This document shows positions 35,904-44,791 of a stretch of 64,000 nucleotides of DNA, piece after piece. Numbering within the stretch: the stretch's first letter is position 1; every line of letters begins with the position of its first letter. The DNA lies in NCBI RefSeq assembly GCF_000772045.1, contig NZ_CP009754.1, forward strand, positions 4,960,001 through 5,024,000, in the 5' to 3' direction. The notes under the pieces were generated by a model. The model was not told the DNA's origin, did no database searches, and worked only from the letters and a program-made list of their open reading frames with translations. The position numbers were made by a program, and so were the translations under genes. Origin of the DNA: Streptomyces sp. CCM_MD2014 (GTDB lineage Bacteria > Actinomycetota > Actinomycetes > Streptomycetales > Streptomycetaceae).

Positions 35904-37289
35904 ATGGCCGCAAGGCCGCTCGTCGCGCGGCAGCCGAACGAACGACTGCAGGCGCTCATTCAGGAAGCGGGCTGCTCGAACGCGGGCCTCGCCCGCCGGG
36001 TCAACGTGTGCGGGGTCGAGCACGGACTCGACCTGCGGTACGACAAGACCTCCGTGGCCCGCTGGCTGCGCGGCCAGCAACCGCGGGGCCGGGCACCGGC
36101 GATCATCGCCGAGGCGCTCGGACGCAAGCTCGGCCGCACGGTCACGATCGACGAGATCGGCATGGCCAACGGCAAGAACCTCGCGTCCGGCGTCGGCCTC
36201 CAGTTCTCGCCGACGGTACTGGGGGCCATCGAGCAGGTCTGCGAGCTGTGGCGGAGCGACGTGGGGCGCCGGGACTTCCTGTCAGGGTCCTCCGTCGCCG
36301 CCTCCGCGCTCGTCGAGCCCAGCCGGGACTGGCTGATCTCCGCCCCCGACCCGCAGGTGTCGCGTTCGGCGGGGCCGCGGGTGGGCCAGTCCGACGTGGC
36401 GGCGGTGCGCGCGATGACGCAGGCACTGGTGGACCTGGACCACCAGTACGGCAGCGGGCACGTGCGCCCGGTCCTCGTCCACTACCTGAACAGCGTCGTC
36501 TCCGGACTGCTGGCCGGCTCCTACCGGGAGGCGGTCGGACGGGAGTTGTTCGCCGCGGTCGCCCGTCTGACCGAGCTGGCCGGGTACATGGCCGTCGACA
36601 CCGGCCAACCGGGCCTAGCGCAGCGGTACTACATCCAGTCGCTGCGGCTCGCGCAGGCGGCCGGGGACCGCGGCTACGGCGGGTACGTCCTCGCCGCCTC
36701 CATGAGCCACCTCGCCGCGCAGCTCGGGAACCCGCGCGAGATCGCCCAGTTGGCGCGGGCGGCGCAGGAGGGCGCACGCGGGCGGGTCACGCCGCGCGCG
36801 GAGTCGATGTTCCACGCGGCCGAGGCCCGCGGCCACGCGCTCCTGGGCGACGTACGGGCGGCCCACGAGGCGGCCGGACGGGCGGTCGGAGCGATGGAGT
36901 CGGCCGATCCGGCCTCCGGCGACGACCCGGTGTGGATCGCGCACTTCGACGACGCCTACCTCGCCGACGAGTTGGCGCACTGCCACCGGGACCTCGGCCA
37001 GGCGGACGCGGCCGCCCGTTACGCGCGGCAGTCCCTGGACGGGCACCCCGCGTCACGCGCGCGCAGGAGGGCCATCGGCCATGTGCTGTTGGCCACGGCG
37101 CAGGTGCAGCAGCGTGAGATCGAACAGGCCTGCACCACGGCGACGAAGGCGGTGGAACTCCTGGCGACGCTGCGTTCGAACCGGGGCGCCGAGTACCTGG
37201 ACGACTTCCAGGCCCGGCTCGAGCCGTACCGGGAAGAAGCCGTGGTCAGGGAGTTCGGAGCCCGGCTCGACCTGCAGGCCGCCGCGTGA
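35904..37289 (+). CDS. NsdA-like TPR regulator
   Basis: A 461-residue protein. The N-terminus (residues about 5-75: RQPNERLQALIQEAGCSNAG, LARRVNVCG, YDKTSVARWLRGQQPRGRAP) is a helix-turn-helix-like segment. The remainder (about 150-450) is a run of TPR-like helical pairs, for example GLAQRYYIQSLRLAQAAGDR and LGQADAAARYARQSLDGHP. This is the layout of NsdA, a known negative regulator of sporulation and antibiotic production in S. coelicolor. Whether this is an NsdA functional homolog or a paralog is not settled. The start is ATG 35904. Confidence 0.82.
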   Translation: MAARPLVARQPNERLQALIQEAGCSNAGLARRVNVCGVEHGLDLRYDKTSVARWLRGQQPRGRAPAIIAEALGRKLGRTVTIDEIGMANGKNLASGVGLQFSPTVLGAIEQVCELWRSDVGRRDFLSGSSVAASALVEPSRDWLISAPDPQVSRSAGPRVGQSDVAAVRAMTQALVDLDHQYGSGHVRPVLVHYLNSVVSGLLAGSYREAVGRELFAAVARLTELAGYMAVDTGQPGLAQRYYIQSLRLAQAAGDRGYGGYVLAASMSHLAAQLGNPREIAQLARAAQEGARGRVTPRAESMFHAAEARGHALLGDVRAAHEAAGRAVGAMESADPASGDDPVWIAHFDDAYLADELAHCHRDLGQADAAARYARQSLDGHPASRARRRAIGHVLLATAQVQQREIEQACTTATKAVELLATLRSNRGAEYLDDFQARLEPYREEAVVREFGARLDLQAAA

Positions 37290-37490
37290 GCGGGCGGGGC
37301 GCGGACGGGTGAACAGGCGTGAAACCGCGCCGTGGTGAGCGGAAAGGGACATCAACAGCGTGCCGCGGCCTGGTTTTGTTACCGCTGTCACAGGGAAGGA
37401 GTTGACGCCCCGGGCGGCGTGGCAGTGGGCTCGGGGGACCCGGTAGCGTGAGCCGACGATTCCGAAGGTCCCCCATTCGTAGGAGTCCCG

Positions 37491-39170
37491 GTGACGCAGA
37501 GTGGACAGGGCGAGGAGCCCTCGGCGCGGCAAGCGCACGAAGGCATCGTGCTGCCCTCGGACGGTGGCGAGCCCCTGCTGCCCGGGCTGGCGGACGCGCC
37601 CGTCGGCCCGCCGGCCGGTGGCCCGCCCCCCTCGGCGCCGCCCGGCGGCCAGGCCTGGGACCGGCCCTGGGGCCCCGAGCAGCAGCAGACCCCGTCCACC
37701 GGCCAGGGCTGGCCCACGCCGCCCGGCGCTCAGCCGTGGGGTGATCCCCAGACCCCTGCGCCGCCCGCACCGCAGGCCTGGCCGCCCGCTCCGGGCGACC
37801 CGGGCCGGCCCCCCGCGGCCCCCCTCCCGCAGGCCGGCCCCGGGCCGCTGCCGCCGGAGGGCGCGCCGCCCCCGTCGTACGGGACGCCGGCGGGCGACCC
37901 GTCCTACGGTGCGCAGCCGCCGTACGGGCAGCACCAGCAGTACCCGCACCAGCAGCATCAAGAGCAGCACCAGCAGCAGTACGGCGGGGCGGGCGCGGCG
38001 CTGCCGTCCATGCCCTTGCCGTCCGCCGACGAGGGCGCCACGCAGTACCTACCGCCGGTCGGAGCGTCCGCCGACGAGGGCGCCACCCAGTACATACCGC
38101 ACATACCGCCCGCGGGGCCGGGTGCGCTGCCCCCGGAGAGACCCGTGCAGCCGCACGCCGGCGACTCGACCCGGTACCTCGGCCAGGCACCGCAGTACCC
38201 CGCCCAGCCCGCGGCTTCCGCCCCCGCGCCCAGCCCCGACGCGGAGGCCACGCAGTTCATCGCGCCCGTGCCCGGCGGCCCCGCCGGCGCACCGTTCGGC
38301 GCCGGACCCGGTGCCGACGAGGGGCGTCAGCCGCCCGCCGAGTTCGACAACCTCTTCCGCGGTGCGCCCGGCGCCGACGGCGGGGCCTCGGCCACCCAGC
38401 AGATGCCCCGCTTCGACGCGCCCCGGGCGCAGCACCCCGCCGGCCCCGGTGGCCAGTCCGGGTACGTCCCGCAGGGCCCGGGCGGCGGTGGTGGCACCGG
38501 CAGGCGGCGCGGGGACGGCGACGGCGGCCGGGGCGGTCGTACCGGCTCGCGGCTGCCGCTCATCGCGGCCGTCGGCGTGGGCATCGCCGTCGTCGGGGTC
38601 GGCGCCGGCGCGATGATGGCCGGCGGGGGGAAGGACGAGGACAAGGGCGGCAACCAGCCGGTGTCCGCCACGGCCCCGGCCTCCGAGTCCGCGTCCGCCC
38701 CGGCCTCGCCGTCCGCCGACCCGGCCGAGCAGCAGGCCGTCGAGCTGGACAAGCTGCTGGCCGAGAGCGGCACCGGACGCACCACGGTGATCAACGCCGT
38801 GGGTGACGTGAAGACCTGCGACAACCTGTCCCAGGCGGCCAAGGACCTGCGCGAGGCCGCCAAGCAGCGCACCGGGCTGGTGGACAGCCTCGGCAAGCTC
38901 TCCGTGGACAAGCTGCCGCAGCACACCGAGCTGACCACCGCGCTCACCAAGGCGTGGCAGGCCTCGGCGTCGGCCGACAACCACTACGCGGCCTGGGCCG
39001 ACCGGACGGCCGGCAAGAAGGGCTGCAAGAAGGGCAAGGCCGCCACCCAGCCGTCGGCGGCCAACCGGGCGAGCGGCACGGCCAGCAAGGAGAAGGCCAA
39101 GGCCGCGAAGCTCTGGAACGCCATCGCCCAGAAGTACGGCCTGACCGAGCGCCAGCCGACCCAGCTGTGA
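37491..39170 (+). CDS. Large single-pass membrane protein with disordered Pro/Gln-rich cytosolic half
   Basis: A 559-residue protein. Residues 1-345 are low-complexity (Pro, Gly, Gln, Ala) and carry repeated short motifs: DEGATQYLPPV, DEGATQYIPHI, DSTRYLGQ, EATQFIAPV and SATQQMPRF. A basic patch (GRRRGDGDGGRGGRTGSR) precedes one membrane helix at about 352-376. The extracellular part (about 390-559) has Ser/Ala-rich stalk residues, two or three Cys (VKTCDN, KKGCKKG) and lysine-rich helices. GTG 37491 has AGGAG upstream. No enzyme domain is seen. The ATQY/F motifs are candidate phosphorylation or protein-docking sites. Confidence 0.8.
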   Translation: MTQSGQGEEPSARQAHEGIVLPSDGGEPLLPGLADAPVGPPAGGPPPSAPPGGQAWDRPWGPEQQQTPSTGQGWPTPPGAQPWGDPQTPAPPAPQAWPPAPGDPGRPPAAPLPQAGPGPLPPEGAPPPSYGTPAGDPSYGAQPPYGQHQQYPHQQHQEQHQQQYGGAGAALPSMPLPSADEGATQYLPPVGASADEGATQYIPHIPPAGPGALPPERPVQPHAGDSTRYLGQAPQYPAQPAASAPAPSPDAEATQFIAPVPGGPAGAPFGAGPGADEGRQPPAEFDNLFRGAPGADGGASATQQMPRFDAPRAQHPAGPGGQSGYVPQGPGGGGGTGRRRGDGDGGRGGRTGSRLPLIAAVGVGIAVVGVGAGAMMAGGGKDEDKGGNQPVSATAPASESASAPASPSADPAEQQAVELDKLLAESGTGRTTVINAVGDVKTCDNLSQAAKDLREAAKQRTGLVDSLGKLSVDKLPQHTELTTALTKAWQASASADNHYAAWADRTAGKKGCKKGKAATQPSAANRASGTASKEKAKAAKLWNAIAQKYGLTERQPTQL

Positions 39171-39204
39171 CCGCGCGGCCGGAAGGCCGTCGGCCGGGCG
39201 GGCC

Positions 39205-40524
39205 CTATGTCACGTCCGCGTCCCGCAGGGTTCCGGTGGTGTCCACGGCGCCCTCGCGGGCCGAGACCAGGCGGCCCTCCCGGACGACCTGGAGGGTGAC
39301 CTCGGCGTTGACCAGGCGCGGGAAGCCGACCGAGGCCAGCTTGTCGGCGAAGGTCCACCGGAGGTCGGGCGTGAGGCCGCCCGTGCCGGCCTCCAGACCG
39401 TCGTCGAGGGCCCGCCGGACGGTGTCGGCGCTCACCTCGCCGTCGCCGAGCGACTCGACGACCTGCTTGAACACGGTGTACGCGATCCAGGTCGTCTGCA
39501 CCCCGGCGTCCGCCGCGTCCACGTCGTTGTCGCCGAACGCCTGCTCCTTGATCAGCTTCTTCAGTCCGTCCCAGGCCGGGTCGCCCACCGCCGGGTACCA
39601 GCCGGTGACGTACGCCCCCTCGTAGGGCCCGGACGCACCGCCGCTCGCGTTGACCGTCGTCTGGTCGACGCTGCCGAGCACGGTGGCGGTCCGTACGCCG
39701 GGGTGGTCCTCGCGGGCGCGCCGGAAGGAGTCCATGAAGGTGCCGGTGCGGTCCCCGAGGACGGGCACCACGCACCCCGGCTTCCCCGCGCCGCCGCCCT
39801 CCCGGGCCAGCGCCTGACCGACCTGGTCGTCGTAGGAGGTGGCGTCCTCCGCCGCCCGCTGGTCGTGGGCCCGCTCGTGCCCGCCCGAGACCAGCCCCGA
39901 GTCCAGCAGCGGGGCCAGCTGGTCGCCCGCGATCGTGTCGGGGCGGACCAGCGTGACCGGACCGCAGGAGTCGGCGAGCGCGCGGCCGAGCCCCGCCAGC
40001 AGCGCCGGCTGGCCCCCGTTGACCGGGTACGACAGCGGACTGGTGAACTCCGTGTTGGTCAGGCCGTATCCGCCGATGTACGGGATGCGGGCGCCCTCCA
40101 GGACGGGGAAGAACGAGTCGGCGTGCTGGCTGTAGGACCCCACCACGGCGACGACGTCCTCCTTGACGGCGCGGCGGGCACACTTCGCGGCGGTCACGCT
40201 GTCGTTGTGGTCGTTGCACGTCAGCACGTTGAGCTTGCGGCCGCCGAGTCCGCCCTGGGCGTTGACCGAGCGGGCGTAGGCCTGGGCGAGCGCGGGCATG
40301 CCGGGCTTGTTGGTCGCGCCGGTGTCCTGCGGGGCCCAGGTCATGACGGTGATCGGGCCGTCGTCCCCGGAGCCCCCCGTGGCACCGGGGACCACCCCGC
40401 AGCCGACGGCGAGTGACGCGCACGCCACCAGCGCGCCCGCGGACAGGGCGCCGGTGCGGGTGGCCCGGGAGCGGCCGCGGGGGCCGCCGGGGGAGGTGCT
40501 GCGGATGGGTCGCCTGCCGGTCAT
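39205..40524 (-). CDS. Substrate-binding lipoprotein, branched-chain amino acid transporter type
   Basis: A 439-residue extracellular receptor of the type-I periplasmic binding fold (LivJ-like). The signal sequence ends in a lipobox SLAVGC, giving lipid-modified Cys at about position 42. Then come ITVMTWAPQDTGATNKPGMP, VAVVGSYSQHADSFFPVLEG, RIPYIGGYGLTNTEFTSPLS and EGAYVTGWYPAVGDPAW. No permease or ATPase genes are next to it, so it is an orphan receptor or serves a remote transporter. The start is ATG at 40522-40524. Confidence 0.87.
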   Translation of the reverse strand: MTGRRPIRSTSPGGPRGRSRATRTGALSAGALVACASLAVGCGVVPGATGGSGDDGPITVMTWAPQDTGATNKPGMPALAQAYARSVNAQGGLGGRKLNVLTCNDHNDSVTAAKCARRAVKEDVVAVVGSYSQHADSFFPVLEGARIPYIGGYGLTNTEFTSPLSYPVNGGQPALLAGLGRALADSCGPVTLVRPDTIAGDQLAPLLDSGLVSGGHERAHDQRAAEDATSYDDQVGQALAREGGGAGKPGCVVPVLGDRTGTFMDSFRRAREDHPGVRTATVLGSVDQTTVNASGGASGPYEGAYVTGWYPAVGDPAWDGLKKLIKEQAFGDNDVDAADAGVQTTWIAYTVFKQVVESLGDGEVSADTVRRALDDGLEAGTGGLTPDLRWTFADKLASVGFPRLVNAEVTLQVVREGRLVSAREGAVDTTGTLRDADVT

Positions 40525-40640
40525 GTCCCCGCACGATTCCGTCACACGGCCAACCGGGGAGTGACCTGTGGTCAACGCGCGGTGACGCGGAGGTGAATTG
40601 CGGGGGCCGGCCGGACGCGGGAAAGAGGAACGTAGGATCG

Positions 40641-41141
40641 ATGACCGTGCAAGGTTCGGAGAACTCTTCCCGTCGCGGCCGTCGCTCCACCACCATGGGC
40701 GGCATGCCACTCAACGACATGCCGTGGTGGCGCTGGCGCAGTCAGGTGCGCTCCGCGCTGCACATGCTCTCCGCCCCCGCCTTCCAGCGGGACGTCTGGC
40801 TGGCCGGCGTCGACGGCTACGGGGACGTCACCGACGCCGTGTACCGCCTGGTCGAGGACACCTGGCTGGACCACTGGTCGGCCGAGAAGTACGTCGGCAC
40901 GGTCTTCCGGGACTCGCAGGAGGCCGCGCTGGTCGACACCGCCGTGCTGCGGGTCCTGCGGATCATGCACCAGGTCGGGCCGGACGCGCCGGTGACCGCG
41001 TACCTGGACCACGCGGACTGGCCGGAGGCGGTACGGGCGGCGCGCGACGCGCACGTACGGCTGGCCACCAGCGACGGCGAGGACCCGGAGGCGGCGCCGC
41101 GCACGCTCGAGGTGCTGCGCATCCTGACCCGGTCCGCCTGA
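40641..41141 (+). CDS. Conserved hypothetical protein
   Basis: A 166-residue soluble protein with a basic start (RRGRRSTT). The segment GGMPLNDMPWWRWRSQVRSA is Trp-rich, and a helical domain follows (YRLVEDTWLDHWSAEKYVGT, then LVDTAVLRVLRIMHQVG). I know of no assigned function. ATG 40641 follows a weak GGA site. It is 47 bp upstream of purU and may be co-transcribed with it, though no functional link is visible. Confidence 0.8.
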   Translation: MTVQGSENSSRRGRRSTTMGGMPLNDMPWWRWRSQVRSALHMLSAPAFQRDVWLAGVDGYGDVTDAVYRLVEDTWLDHWSAEKYVGTVFRDSQEAALVDTAVLRVLRIMHQVGPDAPVTAYLDHADWPEAVRAARDAHVRLATSDGEDPEAAPRTLEVLRILTRSA

Positions 41142-41188
41142 CGGGACGGCACGCGGGCGAAGGAGCCGGGTATGGGACCCTGGGCGGC

Positions 41189-42082
41189 ATGAACGCGCAG
41201 TCCTCCGCCGCCGTCCCCGCGGCCGACGCCCCGGCCGACCAGTACGTCCTCACCCTCTCCTGCCCCGACAAGCAGGGCATCGTGCACGCCGTGTCGAGCT
41301 ATCTGTTCATGACCGGCTGCAACATCGAGGACAGTCAGCAGTTCGGGGACCACGACACGGGTCTGTTCTTCATGCGGGTCCACTTCTCGGCCGGCGAGCC
41401 GGTGACCGTGGACAAGCTGCGCGCCAGCTTCACCGCGATCGGCGACGCCTTCCACATGGACTGGCAGATCAACCGGGCCGACGCCAGGATGCGCATCGTG
41501 CTCATGGTGAGCAAGTTCGGGCACTGCCTGAACGACCTGCTCTTCCGCGCGCGGATCGGCGCGCTGCCCGTGGAGATCGCGGCCGTGGTGTCCAACCACA
41601 CCGACTTCGCCGAGCTGGTGGGGTCCTACGACATCCCCTTCCACCACATCCCCGTGACGAAGGACACCAAGCCGGAGGCCGAGGCCCGGGTCCTGGAGAT
41701 CGTGCGCGAGGAGAACGTCGAACTCGTCGTGCTGGCCCGCTACATGCAGGTCCTCTCGGACGACCTGTGCAAGACGCTCAGCGGGCGGATCATCAACATC
41801 CACCACTCCTTCCTGCCGAGCTTCAAGGGCGCGAAGCCCTACCACCAGGCGCACGCCCGGGGTGTGAAGCTGATCGGCGCGACCGCGCACTACGTGACGG
41901 CCGACCTCGACGAGGGGCCGATCATCGAGCAGGAGGTCGAGCGGGTCGGCCACGACGTCACCCCGGACCAGTTGGTGGCGATCGGACGGGACGTGGAGTG
42001 CCAGGCGCTGGCGCGGGCCGTGAAGTGGCACGCGGAGCGGAGGATCCTGCTGAACGGCCGCCGCACGGTCGTCTTCGCCTAG
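41189..42082 (+). CDS. purU: Formyltetrahydrofolate deformylase
   Basis: A 297-residue enzyme that hydrolyses 10-formyltetrahydrofolate to formate and tetrahydrofolate, balancing one-carbon units. The N-terminal ACT domain (about 20-100: YVLTLSCPDKQGIVHAVSSY) is followed by the formyltransferase fold. The catalytic Asn and His are in IINIHHSFLPSFKGAKPY and the Asp in VTADLDEGPIIEQ. This is standard PurU length and order. ATG 41189. Confidence 0.95.
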   Translation: MNAQSSAAVPAADAPADQYVLTLSCPDKQGIVHAVSSYLFMTGCNIEDSQQFGDHDTGLFFMRVHFSAGEPVTVDKLRASFTAIGDAFHMDWQINRADARMRIVLMVSKFGHCLNDLLFRARIGALPVEIAAVVSNHTDFAELVGSYDIPFHHIPVTKDTKPEAEARVLEIVREENVELVVLARYMQVLSDDLCKTLSGRIINIHHSFLPSFKGAKPYHQAHARGVKLIGATAHYVTADLDEGPIIEQEVERVGHDVTPDQLVAIGRDVECQALARAVKWHAERRILLNGRRTVVFA

Positions 42083-42104
42083 AACCTGTCCGTCCGACAG
42101 GTTC
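42082..42104. terminator. Terminator hairpin after purU
   Basis: GAACCTGTC (42082-42090) and GACAGGTTC (42096-42104) are perfect 9-bp arms around CGTCC. The left arm includes the last base of the stop codon. It lies between converging genes. Confidence 0.75.
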
Positions 42105-42138
42105 CAGGCGAAGACGGGGGGCCCGGAGGTCACTCCGG

Positions 42139-42924
42139 TCACTTCGGGTCGCTGTTGAACTTCGAGGTCGCCCAGACGTAGCCGAGCACGGTCAGGGCGA
42201 GGGACCAGCCGAGGGCGAGCCAGCCGTTGTGCCCGATCCCGGTGCCGAGGAGCAGGCCGCGCAGGGTCTCGATGGCCGGCGTGAACGGCTGGTACTCGGC
42301 GATCGGCTGGAACCAGCCCGGCATCGAGTCGATGGGCACGAAGGCGCTGGAGATCAGCGGCAGGAAGATCAGCGGCAGCGCGTTGTTGCTGGCGGCCTCC
42401 GCGTTCGGGCTGACCAGGCCCATGCCGACCGCGATCCAGGTCAGCGCCAGCGTGAAGAGCACCACGAGTCCGAAGGCCGCCAGCCACTCCAGGGCGGTGG
42501 CGTCCGAGGAGCGGAAGCCGATGGCCACGCCGACGGCGCCGACGAGGACCACGCTCATGATCGACTGCACCACACTGCCGATCACGTGCCCGACGAGCAC
42601 GGAGCCGCGGTGGATGGCCATGCTCCGGAAGCGGGCGATGATGCCCTCGGTCATGTCGTTGGAGACGGAGACGGCGGTGCCGATCGTGGTGGACCCGATG
42701 GTCATCAGGAGCAGGCCGGGCACGAGGTAGGCGACGTAGTCGGAGCGGTCCCCGCCGCCGATGCCGGCGCTCATCGCGTCGCCGAAGACGTAGACGAAGA
42801 GCAGCAGCAGCATGACCGGCGTGAGCAGCAGGTTCAGGGTGAGGGACGGGTAGCGCCGGGCGTGCAGGAGGTTGCGGCGCAGCATCGTGGACGAGTCGCG
42901 CACGGCGAGGGAGAGGTTGCTCAT
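42139..42924 (-). CDS. ABC-2 type transporter permease (DrrB-like)
   Basis: A 261-residue membrane protein with six helices, of the daunorubicin-resistance permease family: RRNLLHARRYPSLTLNLLLT, PGLLLMTIGSTTIGTAVSVS, then the hallmark NDMTEGIIARFRSMAIHRGS. The C-terminal loop has FVPIDSMPGWFQPIAEYQPF. Its ATG overlaps the ATPase stop (ATGA at 42921-42924). It probably exports a hydrophobic drug or lipid. Confidence 0.92.
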   Translation of the reverse strand: MSNLSLAVRDSSTMLRRNLLHARRYPSLTLNLLLTPVMLLLLFVYVFGDAMSAGIGGGDRSDYVAYLVPGLLLMTIGSTTIGTAVSVSNDMTEGIIARFRSMAIHRGSVLVGHVIGSVVQSIMSVVLVGAVGVAIGFRSSDATALEWLAAFGLVVLFTLALTWIAVGMGLVSPNAEAASNNALPLIFLPLISSAFVPIDSMPGWFQPIAEYQPFTPAIETLRGLLLGTGIGHNGWLALGWSLALTVLGYVWATSKFNSDPK

Positions 42925-43889
42925 CGGACGGTCTCCTTCAACTGGTCGGTCCGGGCGGGGACGACGGCGGCGCCGCCGGTGAGGGCGAAGAAGACGTCGT
43001 CGAGGTCGGGCGTGTGGACGGTGAGCTCGTCGGCCTCGATGCCGGCCGCGTCCAGCCGGTCCAGCACCGTCCGCAGGGCGCGCTGGCTGCCGTCGCTGGG
43101 GATCTGCAGGGCCAGCGCTTCGTCGTCCCCGGTGCTGCCGGAGAAGGCGGTGGCGGCGGACCGGTAGGTGCCCGGGTCGGTGAAGCGGAGCCGGACGTGT
43201 CCGCCGGGGACGAGTCGCTTGAGTTCGTCCGCGGTGCCTTCGGCGGCGATCCTTCCGTCGTGGAGGACGGCGATGCGGTCGGCGAGTTCGTCGGCCTCCT
43301 CCAGGTACTGGGTGGTGAGGAAGACGGTGACGCCGCCGGTGACGAGTTCGCGGATGATCTGCCACATGGTGTGGCGGGAGCGCGGGTCCAGGCCCGTGGT
43401 CGGCTCGTCGAGGAAGATGATCCTGGGGTCGCCGACCAGGGTCATGGCGATGTCGAGACGGCGCTTCATGCCGCCGGAGTAGGTGGACGCGGGCTTCTTC
43501 GCGGCCTCGGTGAGACCGAAGCGCTCCAGCAGCTCGGCGGCGACCCGCCGGCCCTCGCCCCGGGACAGGCGGTGCAGGTCCGCCATGAGCCACATGTTCT
43601 CCTCGCCGGTGATCAGACCGTCGACGGCGGAGAACTGCCCGGTGACACCGATCGCGCCCCGCACGGCCTGCGGGTTCGCGGCGAGGTCGTGCCCGCCGAC
43701 GCGGATGTCACCGGCGTCGGCGGTCACGAGGGTGGAGAGGATCTTGACGGCGGTGGTCTTGCCGGCGCCGTTCGGGCCGAGCAGGGAGAAGATCGTTCCT
43801 TCGGGGACGGCCAGGTCGACACCGTCGAGGACGGTCTTGTCGCCGTAGGACTTGCGCAGTCCGTTCGCCGCGATGGCCAGGTCGGTCAT
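42921..43889 (-). CDS. ABC transporter ATP-binding protein (DrrA-like)
   Basis: A 322-residue ATPase with Walker A LGPNGAGKTTAVKILST, signature TYSGGMKRRLDIAMTLV, Walker B IIFLDEPTTGLDPRSRH and switch LTTQYLEEADELADRI. The C-terminal DUF4162-like regulatory tail (about 230-315) ends TPDLDDVFFALTGG, as in DrrA. It partners the permease downstream and sits 12 bp after the DUF4097 gene, all in one operon. ATG at 43887-43889. Confidence 0.93.
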   Translation of the reverse strand: MTDLAIAANGLRKSYGDKTVLDGVDLAVPEGTIFSLLGPNGAGKTTAVKILSTLVTADAGDIRVGGHDLAANPQAVRGAIGVTGQFSAVDGLITGEENMWLMADLHRLSRGEGRRVAAELLERFGLTEAAKKPASTYSGGMKRRLDIAMTLVGDPRIIFLDEPTTGLDPRSRHTMWQIIRELVTGGVTVFLTTQYLEEADELADRIAVLHDGRIAAEGTADELKRLVPGGHVRLRFTDPGTYRSAATAFSGSTGDDEALALQIPSDGSQRALRTVLDRLDAAGIEADELTVHTPDLDDVFFALTGGAAVVPARTDQLKETVR

Positions 43890-43901
43890 GGCTGTTGCTC
43901 C

Positions 43902-44567
43902 TCAGAGGCTGCGGGCGGTGATGTCGCCGTGGTCGGTGGTCGCCCGGATGGTCAGGGCGGGGGTGCCGCCGGTGTTCTTGAGCGCGTTGCGGACGCGGCC
44001 GTATCCGGTGCCGGAGTCCAGGGCGGCCGAGACGCCGACGGCGGTGCCGACCGAGATGTCGCCGGAGCGAGTGCGCAGCACGAGCGTGCCGCGTACGGCT
44101 TCGGCGATCCGGATGTCGCCCTTCTGGACGCTGATCTCGGCGGGCCCGTCCAGACGGCCGACCGTGATGTCGCCGGCGGCGGTGGTGAGGCGGGCGCTGG
44201 CGGCCTCGTCGAGCTTGACCGGGCCCTGCGCGCCCTCGTGGGTGACGTCGCCCAGCCGTCCGACGCCGCGGAACTCGGCGGCCGCCGTCCTGGCCTCGAC
44301 GCGGGAGCCGGCGGGCAGCCGGACCGTCACCTCGACGGAGCCGGAGGCGCCCATGAGCTGGTTCCTCTCCGGGACCTCGATCCGCAGGACGCCGTCGCCG
44401 AACTCCACCCGGGTCTGCTCGGCCGCCGTCACGTCACGTCCCTTCGAGGCGTCGGAGGGCAGCACCTCGACCGTGGTGTCGGTCCGGTCGGCGGCGATGA
44501 TCTGGACGCGGCCCGCGGGGACGTCGAGGACGGCGGAGATCGGGGCGGTGGTGTCGAAGGTCTGCAT
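43902..44567 (-). CDS. DUF4097-family beta-strand repeat protein
   Basis: A 221-residue protein built of short beta strands: ISAVLDVPAGRVQIIAADRT, VTVRLPAGSRVEARTAAAEF, ITVGRLDGPAEISVQKGDIR, and LVLRTRSGDISVGTAVGVSA, which suggests a right-handed beta-solenoid. No signal peptide or membrane segment is present, so it should be cytosolic. Small DUF4097 proteins are regularly encoded before DrrAB-like exporters, as here (first gene of the operon). Their role is unknown. ATG at 44565-44567 has GGAGAG upstream. Confidence 0.88.
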   Translation of the reverse strand: MQTFDTTAPISAVLDVPAGRVQIIAADRTDTTVEVLPSDASKGRDVTAAEQTRVEFGDGVLRIEVPERNQLMGASGSVEVTVRLPAGSRVEARTAAAEFRGVGRLGDVTHEGAQGPVKLDEAASARLTTAAGDITVGRLDGPAEISVQKGDIRIAEAVRGTLVLRTRSGDISVGTAVGVSAALDSGTGYGRVRNALKNTGGTPALTIRATTDHGDITARSL

Positions 44568-44612
44568 GGTGCTCTCCTGTGTTCGTCGCGCTTTCTGACA
44601 TGAGAAACGCTA

Positions 44613-44733
44613 CGTTGCGTTCACGGAGGCGGCAATGACTTTGTTGCGTCTGAACTGCAAAAGACCAGTTCAAGTCACGGATTTCGTTGCAACAGTTGAG
44701 GAAGTAACGCAACGGTGGCCACGCTTCCGTTGC
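44613..44733. promoter_or_regulatory. Array of GTTGC-type sites in the divergent DUF4097-ABC/regulator region
   Basis: CGTTGC occurs at 44613, 44685 and 44728, TGTTGC at 44642, and the inverted GCAACG at 44709. GCAACGG (44709-44715) and CCGTTGC (44727-44733) make a perfect 7-bp inverted repeat. TGAACTG (44651-44657) and CAGTTCA (44666-44672) make another. The region is AT-rich for this genome. The adjacent HTH_38-MarR-like protein is the likely binder. Confidence 0.6.
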
Positions 44734-44791
44734 AATGGAGTGGGAGTGAACGCTATGGTCGGGGCACCAGGAGAGCGCGAAGGAGATCACG

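Noticed and set aside
37290..37490. TTGACG at 37400 as a promoter for the large membrane protein
   Set aside because: No -10 sequence at a workable distance; the nearest TAGCGT is about 36 bp away.
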